NCBI GenBank assembly: GCA_007570785.1
Contig: ML664159.1
Coordinates: 4,683,987-4,747,986 of the forward strand
Length of the DNA stretch: 64,000 bases
Origin: Antilocapra americana
Taxonomy: Eukaryota; Chordata; Mammalia; Artiodactyla; Antilocapridae
Reading direction: 5' to 3'
The first letter of the stretch is position 1. Each line of letters starts with the position of its first letter. The position numbers and the translations under genes are program-made. Shown here piece by piece: positions 47,511 to 59,687 of the stretch. The notes under the pieces are model-generated. The model was not told where the DNA came from. It did no database searches and worked only from the letters and a program-made list of their open reading frames with translations.

Positions 47511-49430
47511 TGGTCTTGTCATATTATATATTAAAGTCAAGGAATTTTTGTGTATTGCATTCTCTGGACATGCAGATATTTTAGACAACATTTAACATAA
47601 TTAGCTGATTATATTGTTTGACGTACATGGCATTAAAATTGTGAGTTTAAAAGTCCTAGAACAGCTTGAAAGTGTATTACTTAGGGAAAATTTATTTATT
47701 CAGTACATCTGTTTTTCTTGTTTATTGTATCATTACTCAGTTGTTATTTGTTTAGGCTTTGACTGCCATGTGACTGTTTTAGTCCATGGCTGCTGGAAGT
47801 TGGCCTTACCAGTTGCGAAAAGCTGCATTGGGGCTCAAGTTTCTGTTGTAAATTCTGTGAAACCAGGTTGTATAAAATAGTCTTAAGAAAAGGGAGCAGC
47901 ATGGACGGAGCCCCTGAGAAGGGATGGAACATGACCAATTAAAAAAAAAAAGCCACTCATTGCAGCTGAGGCACAGAGGAAGTGTAAGGCAGGCGCCACA
48001 CACTCTGCACAGTAGAGTCTGGTTCAATTTCCCAAGGAAAATCCGATTATTTCCAGGTTCTGTGTCTTAACCACGTTCAGGCAGTGTTTAACCATTCAAA
48101 GCAGACTCTATCTGCTTTGAGTAAATATTAATAAATATTTAAATAGTAAATAAATAGTCAGGCCAAAAGGAGAATTCCTCCCCCCTTTTGCACCCCAGTA
48201 GAGCCCAGACTTTGTGGGGTACAGTGGACGAGAGTTGAGGGAGTGAAGTGGGAGGAGGGTGAGAGAGGAAAAAAGATGCCCAAGGTACCAGTTCACGGTT
48301 GTTGAACTGGCAGCAACAGGGCTGGGAGAGCAGGGATGAGGGAATCGGCTGCAAGGGGAGCAGGGCTTATGTGAATGGCAGGAAGCCTGGCCCGAGATGT
48401 GGAGGTGTGGGGAGGTGGGCCCGGGCCTTGGGCCATCACCAGCTTTAGAGTCATTGCCTAGGGGATGGAGTGAGCGTGTCAGAGAAGTAAGTGTCCTCTT
48501 TGGGTTCTGATGGGGTACTGGAGGTGCAGTCCAGGCTTGGCGGAGAGGAGAGGCAAGGAATGGGCCATATTTAATGGAGATTTTAAAATGTTTCCCATGA
48601 CTTTAATTTTATTTTCTTTGAATTTTAATGGATTACCTGAATTTAATGGTTCTGTGAATTTTAATGGATGCAGATTTGTATTTAGCTACCACAATCAGAA
48701 TACAGAACAAACAGTTCTTTAATGAACATTTCAAAGGAAAAATGTTGTAACATTTTAAGATAACATACGTGTGTTCTCTTCACTTAAGAGTTGTATTAGA
48801 AAGTTTTGGATTATTTTCCAGCACTTGGATTTTTGTAAATGTCTTTTTAGTCTGATGACTATAAAGCTTTTATAATCATGTTACTTAAATTAATATGCTG
48901 TATTCTGTAGTCTGTAGTATTTCACCCCTTAACATCTCTGAAATTGGGATGTGTCTTTGACAGCATCTTATGATTCAAATAAATATAGTAGTGAGGAAAA
49001 CCAAGTATAGTACTGTAACAATAGATGATGCTTGATGATATGCACAGACTTCTGTGTCATCATTCATTTCTGGGAGCAGCGAACCTAAGGCTCGTTACTA
49101 GAGGTGGTGATTCAGAAATGTGGAAATTGTGGACCATCTTCCACACATTGATGAGTGAGGGAAACAGACAAAAGATCAGTGATTCTGAGATAGTGATATG
49201 GTGCAAAGAGCACTGTCCTAGAGCAATGACTAATGGGGGTTAGGGACCCTGGAATACTTCTGAGATTCCCAGAGGAAGATGGTCTTTGAGCTGTGTGACA
49301 AAGGATGAATAAGATGACTTACCTAAGCAGTGGAGGAGCGAGGTATGAATGGGGAGGACAAGAGTTTCTAGAGCTAAACTTGGAACCTGCTGGTTGATGA
49401 AGATGGAGTGAAGGAGGCAAGTGTAGAGTT
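47511..49430. other. Intergenic downstream of MFSD1, nothing assigned
   Basis: No coding signal. 48610-48675 carries ATTTTAATGG-type short repeats (GAATTTTAATGGATTACCTG). 48170-48560 is moderately G-rich. 47066-47307 is also unassigned. Confidence 0.5.
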
Positions 49431-49445
49431 CAGGTTGGAAGCTTT

Positions 49446-49644
49446 TTTTTTTTTTTTAAAGATTTTTTTAATGTGGACCACTTTTAAAGTCTTTATTGAA
49501 TTTGTTAAAACGTTGCATCTGTTTTATGTATTTTGGCTTTTTGGCCCAAAGGCATGTGAGATCTTACCTCCCCAAGCAGGGATTGAATTCATACCCCCTG
49601 CACTGGAAGGTGCAGTCCCAACCACTGAATCACCAGGGAAGTCC
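49446..49644 (-). mobile_element. CHR SINE with 15-bp duplication
   Basis: Antisense CHR between CAGGTTGGAAGCTTT at 49431-49445 and 49645-49659. Confidence 0.93.
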
Positions 49645-49659
49645 CAGGTTGGAAGCTTT

Positions 49660-51349
49660 GACAGGAGACAAGATTGATGAAGGACTGTTGCATGTTCAGC
49701 ATTTTGATCTTAAGCCTGAAGGAAGATGGGCTCTTTTGGAAGATGCATATGTTAGGAATTAAGATTTACATCTTACAGAGATGACTGTAGAAGCAGAAGG
49801 AAGGGAATGAATTAGAGGTTGAGGAGAACAAATCTGGGGTCAGAAAATGATAAATCGATCGGAGCAGTGAAGCCCATGAGAAGTGATGGAATATGAACTA
49901 AGGCAGTGGTGGAACAGAGGAAAAGGAGAAAACACGTTCCTGTGATGTCAGGGAGGCCGATCTGACCATATGATCATGACAGTCTGAAGTGTGGGAAGAG
50001 GCTGGAGTTAAGCACGACTCCCATATCTCTGGCTTGGATGGATGTGGTGCCACTGAGCTGAAAGCAGGTTTGGGAGGAAAATGATTTCAGTTTAGACTTT
50101 ATGGAACTTGCCGTGCCTGAGGAACTGTTGTATGGACAAGAGCATGGGCTTGGAATGCAAGAGGCTTTCCCTGGAGAGAGGTTTGCGACTCATCATGGGG
50201 GCCTTCAGGGAGTTGGTGAGGTCGCCCCGGAGGAGAGTGGGGTAGAGTAGAAGAGCGCGGGGGCGGGACCCTGGGGCCACCCACCCACACGTACAGGGTG
50301 AGAGCAGGAGAGGGTGCAGTGTGTAGAGCCAGTTTAATGAGGAAGTGGGTGACAGTGACAGATGCCGCGGAAGCCCAAGTGGGATAGGGCATGGCCGTTT
50401 GCTTTGCAACTGGAAACCGTTGGTGTGTTGTAAAGAGCAGTTACAAGGCAGTGGGATGGTGAGATGGGCAGTAGCCAACTTGTGATGATTTGGCACTATG
50501 AATTCAAGGTAGAAATGGCAATAAAAAGCATAGCCTACCCTTGCAAGAACCTAGGCTATAAAAGGAGAGACCATAAGGAGTGTTCAGTGACCGTGTCTTT
50601 GATTGTTGGGTTAATGCTTTCTAAAAGTCTCATGGCTAATGTGTTTTTCTACTTGTGGAGTGGAACTTTCTCAGACTCAACGATTCTTTAATTTGCTTGA
50701 AGTGGCACTTTTTGCTTTTTGTTCATGATTTAACACTATAAAAATGCCCAGCTAGAGCTTGCTGCAGGAATATGAGTTCCATCTTATCATGCAATTCTTG
50801 AGGCCATTACCTTTGAAGTTGTTTGGTACATTAACAAACAAATAAACAGAAAACATCAACAAAACAAAAAGTTGAGAAATTGAAATACTAAGGAGATTGA
50901 GCTTCTTTACAAAAGAGTAAAAGACAATGAGAATACACAACTTTATGAGCTTAGGTTATGCTTAATTGCAAACAACTTGATGAAAAATTTCCCTTTATTG
51001 TTCTTGAAATACGGGCTAAAAAGTGAGAATGCTTGCAGGTATTGTGTGTCCTGGAATTGCTTTGAATTGCAGTTAGTGAGTGTGAGAACAAATAAATCCC
51101 AAACGATTTGTGATTTAGTTTTATAGGCACACACTCATAAACTGGATTCAGGCAGTAATTCCGGAAAGCATACACAGGAGAATTATTTGCTGTATGTTCA
51201 TTTACTCCACAAAGATTTAGCGAGTACCCATATGTTGAAATCTCTGCTAGATCCTGTAGGAGAGGAAATAAGGGGACTTAAATAATGCTGCTCATACTTG
51301 GTCAAAGGGAGATGCGGATGAGGGGTCAGAGAAGAGAGAAAGCCGCCTT
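49660..51349. other. Intergenic, probable decayed repeats
   Basis: GA-rich text such as CTGGAGTTAAGCACGACTCC and GGTGCCACTGAGCTG resembles ancient mammalian repeats. Minus-strand frames at 50092-50496 have no recognisable domain. Confidence 0.4.
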
Positions 51350-51499
51350 TTTTTTAATATTTATTTTTAGTATTTATTTATTTGACTGCAGCAGGTCTTA
51401 GTTGCAGCATATAGATCTAGTTCCCTAACCAGGGATAGAACCAGGGCCCCCTGCCTTGGGAGTGCAGAGTCTTAGCCACTGGATCACCAGGGAAGTCCT
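51350..51499 (-). mobile_element. CHR SINE
   Basis: Poly-T, GCAGGTCTTAGTTGCAGCAT to GGATCACCAGGGAAGTCC, antisense. Flanking GAGAAAG pair. Confidence 0.9.
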
Positions 51500-51521
51500 G
51501 AGAAAGGGCCTTTTGATGGGT

Positions 51522-51599
51522 GATCAGGGGAGGCTTCTTGGAAGAGGTGGCATTTGAACTGATCAGGGGAGGCTTCTTGAAAGAGCTGGCATTTGAACT
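51522..51599. repeat. 39-bp tandem duplication
   Basis: GATCAGGGGAGGCTTCTTG starts at 51522 and again at 51561. The two units differ at two positions (GGAAGAGGT, GAAAGAGCT). Confidence 0.92.
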
Positions 51600-52334
51600 G
51601 TAAGCTGAGAGACAACTGTTTATTCATTCTCTTTGGCTTGTCTGTTTCATGTGATACCCTTGACTACTCTCTTTTCTTGAAACTGCCCTGGTTTGATTTT
51701 CCCAAACTATTATCCAGTACCACCTACTGCCTCTGTGTTCCCTCTGAACTCTTTTTTTATGGTTCCTGTATCGCCTAGGTCCTCTGTTCTTTTCCCTTCT
51801 TCCTCAAAGATATAATTTCCATCTGCAGCTTGGAAGAGTTTGCCTGAATAGATAACTCTAAACCCAGAGCTTGAGCCTAAACTTTCTCTGATGCTCCGCC
51901 CTACATTTCCAACTTGAGGCCTCACTAGCAGCTCTCATTTCAATTGTCTGAATTCGCTCACGATACACAGCCTTGCGCCTTCCCTCCTTCATTTCCTTCC
52001 TTTGGCTTTCCTATTGAGTGACTATTAAGTATCCATATGTGCTCGTTGCTAGTTCATCATTCTTTTGATTCCTCAGGCTTGGAGTCTCAGAGTCAGGTTT
52101 TTTTCTGACCCCCTTACCACCTATGGCTCAATAATTTATTTCACTTTTCTTCATTCTTTCCAGTATGTTTTGAAGTCTTTTTGGTTCTACTAAAAGATTT
52201 AGTTCTTCATGCCCATTATCTATATGCTTGGATCACTGCAGTGGCCTCGTAAATGGTGATCACCTTCCTCTACCTCCTCTTCATTGTCAGCATCACTATT
52301 GCTTACTGAGTGTCCATCATGTTTGGAATGTTGC

Positions 52335-52500
52335 TCAGTTTAGTTCAGTCGCTCAGTCGTGTCTGACTGCTTGAGATCCCATGGACTGCAGTATGCCAGG
52401 TTTCCCTGTCCATCACCAACCCCCAGAGCTTGCTCAAACTCATGTCCATAGAGTCAGTGATGCCATCCAACCATCTCATCCTCTGTCATCCCCTCTGTCA
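52335..52500 (-). mobile_element. BovB LINE 3' end
   Basis: TTTAGTTCAGTCGCTCAGTC to CATCTCATCCTCTGTCATCC, antisense terminal BovB. Confidence 0.88.
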
Positions 52501-54069
52501 TACCCTATACGTTGAAAAATGAAGTAGAAGGAGAGACAAAACAGACCTGAATGATAAAAAAGTCCATCACCAACTCCAAGGTGATAGGCCCAGAGGCTGA
52601 GTCAGCAGTGCAGTGAGATCGGAGGAAGTGGACCCCAAGATCTGGGGAGATGAGTATCTGGGCGTGTGGGGAACATTTGTGGGAGGGGGTTGAGTGGTGG
52701 ATGGTGGCCCTCTGGTGAACATCTGAGAGGTGGACACCCACGTGTTGTGGTATAAGACCTGTCAGTTGACAAGTTCAGCTAGGCCTGGACTGTGATGGAT
52801 CTAGTAGACCAGGATGAGATATCTGGTCTTTATCCTATAGAAGTAAGTTTGTAGGGAGGGAATGGACAGAAATAGGGAGAGTGTGATCTATGAAAAACGT
52901 TCTTTTAAGAAGTATCTGGAGGGGGTGTGTAGGCTGACTTTGAAACCAGTTAGGAGATTTCACAGAAGTCTTCTGGAACATTTTGTTTCTTGTCTCTAAA
53001 CACAGCGACTGCCAGATTAAGTTTCTCAGTGGCAGTTTTGATCCTGTGACCCTCCTACTCGGGTGCCCTTGGTGGGTCCCATGCCTTGAGGAGCAGTTCT
53101 TTTGCTGGCTTCGGGAATAGCCTTTGCAATCACACTTCAGCCTACCCTTCCAGCATTGTCTCCGCCCCCTACCCTATCAGTAACCAACCATTGGCCCCCA
53201 CACAAATTTTCCATTCTTTCCAATGCTTGAGAAATTCTAACTGCAGTTTCACCCAGCTTTCAACATACACATGACACCTTTCGTGGCCCCTGAAGCGCCT
53301 GCCCCCTGACAAAGCGTCCCTCATACTTACACCGTGTTGTTTGCGTTTAATTAATCACCAGCTGACACTACTTTTTTCTGTAGCTGCTCAAGTTGTTAAC
53401 TAGTGCTCATGTTGTTTGTCCGGGCTTGTTTTTCCAACAGTCGGTAACCGTTCTTGCCCCTTGTAGGTGGCGGCAGCCATCACATTGACATCCAGTACTG
53501 TCCCAGTGCTGGTATTTCAAACATGATGATATTTGTTGACCTCTGATTTTGTTTTAATTTGTCCAAGCAGCTTGGTGGACTACACACGATGCTCAGAGCC
53601 CAGGGTGGTAACACATTTGAGGACCCAAGCTTTCACCAGCGTAGTAGGTATTGAATGGGGATATTGAGGAAGAACTTTCTTTCCTTTTAGTCTTCTCGTC
53701 CCCTTGTGTTGATGGGTGTTTGCTAACCAAAGGGGAGTCTGGAATATCCCCTTGGCTTCTGCTGGGCAGTGGGTTCCCAGTTCCCCTTTCAATAGGGCCC
53801 GTTCTCTAAAGGGGAATAATCTACTTTGATTCTTGTATCCTGAGATAACCACCCTTGAAAACTAGGATATGATGACAACTAGGTGAAACTTTCTTGATCC
53901 CAGTGATAGAGAAGTAAGTTAAAAGTGGATGCTTATTCTTTGCTGTTAGATAGGTCAAAAGATTCTGCAGAAGCAAAATTAGCATTATATGGATCAGAGA
54001 AGTAATTGTAAGCATGTAAGTTAGCAAGGACTTAAGACCGGAAAACTTTGGCCAGGGGTATAAAACACT
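52501..54069. other. Intergenic, nothing recognised
   Basis: No conserved frame or repeat head seen. 51600-52334 and 54273-55177 are the same, apart from T-runs near 54955-54992. Confidence 0.5.
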
Positions 54070-54272
54070 TGGGCTTCTTTGGTGGCTCAGATGGTAACGA
54101 ATCTGCCTGCAATGCAGGAGACTCAAGTTCAATCCTTGGATTGGGAAGATCCCCTGGAGAAGGGAGTGGCTACTCTAGTATTCTTGCCTTGAGAATTTCA
54201 TGGACAAAGGAGCCCGGCTAGCTACAATCCATGGAGTTGCAAAGAGTCGGACATGATTGAGTTACTAACACT
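54070..54272 (+). mobile_element. Bov-tA SINE
   Basis: GGGCTTCTTTGGTGGCTCAG to CATGATTGAGTTACTAAC. AACACTT on both sides. Confidence 0.9.
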
Positions 54273-55177
54273 TATTATTTGCAAACGACTTGCTTTTTAA
54301 ATAAAAGCGATGCATCCTGAAAATTCTAGGTTAGTTTTCTTTCCATTTCCAGGGTTGGCAGGCTGGTGGGCATTAGAAATAATGTCTAAGTAGGATGTGG
54401 GATGGCTTGAAGCATTTACTGGGAAGCCAACTCTCCAGGAATGTTAAACCTTGCTTATTTGTAAGAGGTGATAGTTGGGACTGTAGGTCAGCTGAGTGTT
54501 TCCTTTGTGTTTGTGAGAAGAAAGGTACAAAAAGTAATAATATAAGCAAGACAACTGAGAGACTATTCAAAAGAGCAAACGGTTTTAAGCTCTCTCAGCT
54601 ACTATAGAAGCACTTTTTTATATACAAACAGCTGACCTGCTAATTAGAAAACATCCTTGCCTATTCATTAAACTAATTATCTGAAAGAATTCTGCTAGGC
54701 AACACTTAGTCTAGTTCTAATTATTGTGTGCCCTTGAAAGCAATAAACTTTTAGAGTAAAATTTTATAATTTAGATATGTACGTGATTTACTCAGACATT
54801 CCCTGTAAATAGAGTTGCGGTAGTAACGAGGGGTTACACTAGCTTTTATGAAAAAGGCTTATCCATCTCTTCATAGAGAGATTATAATGAATTATTAAAT
54901 CGTGCATGTTTAGACCTGAGAGCTCCTTGGAGATCATTATTGTTTAAATATGATTTTTTTAAAGGGTTTTTCTGTTTTGTTTTTTTTTTTAAGAAGATGA
55001 GCATCATCTTGTGATTTAAGACAGTGGTAGAACTTTTCTGTCATAAACTGAGACATTATGTTCACATATGAATAAGGTGGATCATCATTTCTGTAGCCAC
55101 TTCAGCCTGCAGAGCCTTTTCTGACTTTAACCAGAACACTGGTTAAGAAGTGTAGTAAAAGAGCATATACTGTGTAC

Positions 55178-55368
55178 AGGGGGTCCCCAACCTCTAGGAT
55201 CTAATGATGATCTGAGGCAGAGCTGCTGTAATAATCATAGAAATAAAGTGCACAATAAATGCTCTTGAATCACCCTGAAACCATCCCTTCCTACCCCTGT
55301 CCCATGGAAAAATCGTCTTCCATGAAACCAGTCCCTGGTGCCAAAAAGGCTGGGGACCGCTACAGTTG
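55178..55368. mobile_element. hAT-like non-autonomous DNA transposon
   Basis: Terminal inverted repeats CAGGGGGTCCCCAACCTC and (inverted right end) TAGCGGTCCCCAGCC. Internal GAAATAAAGTGCACAATAAA. Clearly an old mammalian DNA element. The family name and 8-bp duplication could not be settled. Confidence 0.6.
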
Positions 55369-55489
55369 TCTTGAGGTCACAGCAGTTATGTAAACAGATG
55401 AGCTGGTACTGTCAACAAAAACTCAGCCAGCTCTTGATGAGTATTTGGCCTGGGCCATCTGCTTCAATCTTAGGGCTGTGTTCCTCAGA

Positions 55490-55690
55490 GCCAGTGCCTG
55501 GGTTCAAAGCTCCCATCCAGCACTATGATTCGGGCAGCTGGGTGACCTTGGATAGGCTACTTTAAGCTCTGTGCTCCAGTTTCCTGATCTGTCAGAGGGG
55601 CTAGCAATAGCTCCTGCCTCCACGGACTGTTGGGAGGATTAAATGAGTTATTTCTTACAAAGTGCTGTTACATATTAAGGGCTCCATCTA
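55490..55690 (+). repeat. MIR SINE
   Basis: GGGTGACCTTGGATAGGCTA, CCAGTTTCCTGATCTGTCAG and GGAGGATTAAATGAGTTA are MIR core signatures. Confidence 0.8.
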
Positions 55691-56201
55691 TCCGTCCAGC
55701 TGCCCACTTCTTCATTCAGTCCCTGTTTTACCCTCATTGTGTGCTGGGCCCTGCTTTGGAGGCTCTTGTTAGGGGACAGCACTCGGATGAGGTCCCTGTC
55801 CCATTGGAGCCTCCATTCTAGGGGGAGGAGACCATGAATAAGTAAACGCACAAGTCCAGGTCCTAATATGTGTTACAATAATGACGATAAATCGGGAAAT
55901 ATAGTAGAGATTGATTGGTTTAGGGGGAGAGGGGTCAACACTGGCTAGGGTGGCAGGAGTGGCTCTGGAGAAGGTGACGTGTGAGCTGAAATCTGAATGA
56001 CGAGAGATAAATGTCACCTTCATTAAAGTTTTCCTTTGTGTTGATAGGTCTTTCCATATTCTTATTTTAAAGTCACTTGGCATCAAAATTAAAATCCTTT
56101 CAGGACACCGTTAGGAGACCTAGTGGGAGTCTCTCTCCCACTAGCTCGTGACTCTATTCAGACAAGTCATTGCCAGCATTTTGGAGCTTTCCCCCTGAAC
56201 T

Positions 56202-57218
56202 TCATCTCGGCAGGACCCAGACCTGCCCACCCCCGGGTCTCTGTTCCTTGGCTCCAGCTGGGTGCTCACCCACCTTGTTGTGCCCCAGTTCCTGGAAGAA
56301 CCTGACTCTGTTCCCACCTGACAGAAAGTAGAGGACCGGGTTGAGGCAGCTGCTCAGGCTCACCAGAGGCCTCCATATCTTGTAGGCCAGGCTGACCACT
56401 GTCAGGAGCTGGCAATTGTCTGAGGACAAGAAGCGGAGTGTGAAGTAGAGGGAGCGCGAGACGTGGAAGGGCACGAAGCAGACAGCAAAGAGGCCACACA
56501 CCAGCAGGATGATGCGGATGGACTTGGCCCGGGCTGTGCCACCCACACTTGTGAGGGTCTCCCCTGGTGTGGCCAGGCTCCTGACCATCAGAGAGTAGCA
56601 CACCAAGATGACCAAGGAGGGCAGGACAAAGCTGAACAACATCAGGACCATGCCATAGACGAAAAACTCGTTAAAGTGATCCGCACTGGTCGTGTCATAG
56701 CAGATCATCTGGCCGTCGATGTCGTCTGTGTGGGAGAAGATCAGGGTGGGCAGCAGCTGGATGACCACCAGAACCCACGTGGCGGTGGCGCCCAGCAGGG
56801 CGTGCCGGCGGGTCCGGTAGGGCAGTGAGCGCAGTGGGTGGCACACACCCAGGAAGCGGTGCACGGAGATGCAGGTCAGCAGCAGGACACTGCTGTAGAG
56901 GTTGGTGTAGAACAGGAAGCGCACCAGCTTGCAGAGCAGCTCCCCGAAGGGCCAGGTGTCATCCAGGGAGTAGGTGACGATGAGGAAGGGCAGCGTTGAT
57001 AAATACAGCAGATCCGCCACCATCAGGTTCACCAGGTAGATGGTGGCACAGCTCCAGCGCTTGGTTTGGCTCCAGGAAAGCCACAGGACGGCGCCATTCA
57101 GGGGCAGCCCCAGCACAAAGATGATGCTGTAGGTCAGGGAGAGGTAGATTTGCTTGTAGTTCTCTGAGAGATGGCAGGGTCTTCCCTCCTCTGAGATGTT
57201 GGTGTCCTGCTTCTCCAT
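56202..57218 (-). CDS. P2Y2/P2Y4-like nucleotide GPCR, intact
   Basis: A 338-codon class A GPCR, P2Y family. Seven hydrophobic segments are visible. N-glycosylation sequon N7-I-S. Likely disulfides C96-C173 and, as in P2Y receptors, C15-C269. N41 and D69 are the 1.50 and 2.50 positions. HRF at 120-122 replaces DRY, as HRY/HRC does in P2Y2/P2Y4. R100, H252, R255, K280 and R283 occupy the positions of the P2Y nucleotide-binding basic/polar set (FVPFHVSR and YKIWRP). NPVLY is at 293-297. CISVHRFLGVCHPLRSL and CYDTT resemble P2Y2/P2Y4 best. The start MEKQDTN is chosen because a 3' splice site (CTGTTTCCTCCCAG) lies 38 nt upstream at 57257. Upstream in-frame ATG codons would fall inside that intron. 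The short tail after K315 is Gly/Pro-rich and unlike any receptor tail I know. A donor-like AAG|GTGGGT sits there. Expected role: G-protein signalling to extracellular nucleotides. Ligand unknown. Confidence 0.88.
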   Translation of the reverse strand: MEKQDTNISEEGRPCHLSENYKQIYLSLTYSIIFVLGLPLNGAVLWLSWSQTKRWSCATIYLVNLMVADLLYLSTLPFLIVTYSLDDTWPFGELLCKLVRFLFYTNLYSSVLLLTCISVHRFLGVCHPLRSLPYRTRRHALLGATATWVLVVIQLLPTLIFSHTDDIDGQMICYDTTSADHFNEFFVYGMVLMLFSFVLPSLVILVCYSLMVRSLATPGETLTSVGGTARAKSIRIILLVCGLFAVCFVPFHVSRSLYFTLRFLSSDNCQLLTVVSLAYKIWRPLVSLSSCLNPVLYFLSGGNRVRFFQELGHNKVGEHPAGAKEQRPGGGQVWVLPR

Positions 57219-57256
57219 CTCCCCCAGGAGCACAGCTCTTCCTGCTTCTCCTTCCC
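57219..57256 (-). other. 5' UTR piece of the P2Y-like gene, with upstream acceptor
   Basis: On the minus strand, pyrimidine-rich CACTCTGTTTCCTCCCAG ends at 57257 and is followed by 38 nt to the ATG. This is the usual P2Y layout of a single coding exon behind a spliced non-coding leader. The leader exon itself is not identified. Confidence 0.5.
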
Positions 57257-57290
57257 CTGGGAGGAAACAGAGTGGATAGCAGAGCATCAC

Positions 57291-59687
57291 GGCCTCAGCT
57301 GAGTGTTAGTTTCTGCCTTGACTTGGCATTAACTCCTGAAGTCTGGTCAGAGTCCTTGTTTGAGAGAGACCAGTGCTAGTTAAAAAAAAAAAAAAAAATA
57401 GAGCTAACACCAAGAGCAAAGCAGAGTTTAAAGGAGGGTTTTCAACTTACCAGGTCCACAGGGCCTCCCTTACCCTGACTTGTGTGCTCTTGGCTCCAGG
57501 CTGGGTTGATAGGAAACTCGGATACACATGGTGGAAGGAAAAAGGTGCTGCTGTCATTTAAGCAGGGCACGCCACCTCCAGCGCTGTGACTTGTTCTTTG
57601 TCTAGACCACTTTGCATAGGATTAGGAAACCTCCAAGATGCCCTTCCAGCCGAAGATTCTGGTGCATCCGTAGAGGGCAGTATTTCCTGCAACCTGGCCC
57701 TAACCCCACATACATGCCTTGGTGGGAGTGGAAAGTGATCCTTGGGGGTTAGGGAGGATTAGGGAAAGCGTGGGTTTTGCCTACAGGCTCTGCGAGAGGA
57801 TTTTGATTTGTATCTCTTTCAGGATTTATTAACTGCGTATTTGAATCCTGAGGCTGATTTGCTTGTTAAACACCTCAGCATCCCGGACGTCCAAGAAAAC
57901 ACACGTGAGCTGTGAAGCCAGGTGCAGCTTCTTTCTTACCCTCGTCCCCACTGACAAAGCAGATCCGACAGGCAGAGCCACAAAGCTGAGGCAGCTGTGT
58001 GTGGAGCCTGAAATGCACTGGGAAATCAGCCAGCACAAGGCCTACAGGGGTGCCTGAGATGAAGCCTGAACTTTCTAAGAAGTTGATTTCTAGGGGTTCA
58101 TCTTCAGAAAGATGAGTTAATACAGGGAAGGAGGGAAAAGTGTACCTTGGGTAATTTGATGGTAAACTGTAACATATAGATCTTTATTCACAGCAGGAGG
58201 AACAGAGACCTCATGCATTCTATCAGTCAACAAGCACTTATGGAGCATCTGTTGGTTAGGCACTATGGAGAAAAGATGGGTACAGCGCTTGCTCTCCAGT
58301 CTCTCGTAGTCTGGTGGGGAGTACAAGCAGATGCAGCTGATTGCATTGCAGTGTGGGCACCTAGTGCTGCAAAAACCAGCAGGGTGCTGAGGGGGTTGAG
58401 TGAAGACTTGGGCTGGGTGCCACGGGAGCTGCTTGGGAGAACCAAGAGGGGATTGCTGGGAAAGAAGGGTGAAGGGCATTTGAGGGGTGGGGTTTGGAGG
58501 CATAGCACATGCAAGGAGGCGGAGCTGAAGAGTCCCGGGATGGTGGGATGACCTGTGTGGGGGCTGAACTCCAAGGATGTGTTAAGGGGGATGGATGTGC
58601 TTAAGCAGGACAGTGACGGGTAAGGCAGCGTGGGAAGAAGGCCTGGCAGCAGCCCAGAAGCGAGCCTGGAACAGTCAGACTGTAAGGGGGTCTGTGCAGT
58701 GCCTGCAGGGGAGAGATGCTCGGGACCCCAGAGAGGCCACGTGGGTTGATGAGGAGAGAGGACCTGATCCCAGAGGTACTTCTGAGGCAGGAACAGTGGG
58801 ACCCAGTGAAGATGGCACGTGAGCCAGAGGACGAGTTGAGGGTATACCTGAGGCTGGGGATGGGTGAGGCCAGTGCCTGAGCTGAAGCCTGAAGTGTGAA
58901 GGCTGGGACCGATGTTCTGAGGCAAGGGGCTTGTTGACCGACTTTAAGATCTGCCTGACTGGGAGAGCAAAGCTCTTTGGCTGGGTGAGTATTCACAGAA
59001 AGAATGACATTTTCATTCATTTTGTCCCCTATCATCTTCCATGTGGAGGGCTGGCCAGTGCTTAGTTATTTGCAGCAAAGCTGCCTTCCCAGCTCGGTGT
59101 GGGCTCTCAGGGGGATGCTGAGGAGTGGCACCGGCCTGGTTCAGTGCTGGCTCAGGCCCGCCAGTTCACACTGTGATTTTGTTTAGTCCTCTGAGCCTTG
59201 GGGATGAAGCACTAGCTCCATTTTACTGTGAGGAAGCCTCGAGTCAGAAGAGACACCCCTGCAGGGCTGGCTAGGCCCTCCAGTGTGGAGGGCTTGCTGC
59301 TGAGGTGGGCTGTGGGTTTCTGCCCCCTCACCACTGTGGTAAGAAGCCCTCCAGTCCCAGCTCGGCAGGGACTGTGAGTACAGCATGAAGGAGCAAGTCA
59401 TCTTCTCTCTCCGAGCCATGGTCTCCACGGTGTGACCTGGTGAGGTTGTTGGGAGAATCAGCTGGGAGAAGGGCACACAGAGTGTGACAAGGGGGTGACC
59501 CAACAGGTTCTGTTCCCAGCTTTCCTTCTCCTCCTCCTAGAGACCACAGTGCTCTGACTAAGCTTTTTGGCTTATGTGGGAGGGTGAGGGGTGAGTGTGG
59601 CATTACCACTTCATAACAGACAAGGTCATTTTTCTTCCTGGCTATGACCTTCTGCTGTGGTCCAAATTGTGGACCTACAAATTCATA
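57291..59687. other. Region upstream of the P2Y-like gene; no exon identified
   Basis: Should contain the leader exon and promoter of the minus-strand receptor gene, but none is distinct. A17 run at 57381-57397. 58200-58900 is G-rich with overlapping long frames on both strands, typical of composition rather than coding. Confidence 0.4.

Noticed and set aside
57219..57290. N-terminal extension of the P2Y-like receptor to 57290
   Set aside because: The added residues lie across a likely 3' splice site at 57257 and do not resemble a P2Y N terminus. MEKQDTN fits the family.
58263..59035. Overlapping minus-strand ORFs of 220 and 144 codons
   Set aside because: Ser/Pro/Leu-rich translations in two frames at once with plus-strand frames too. 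Compositional, with no homology recognised.
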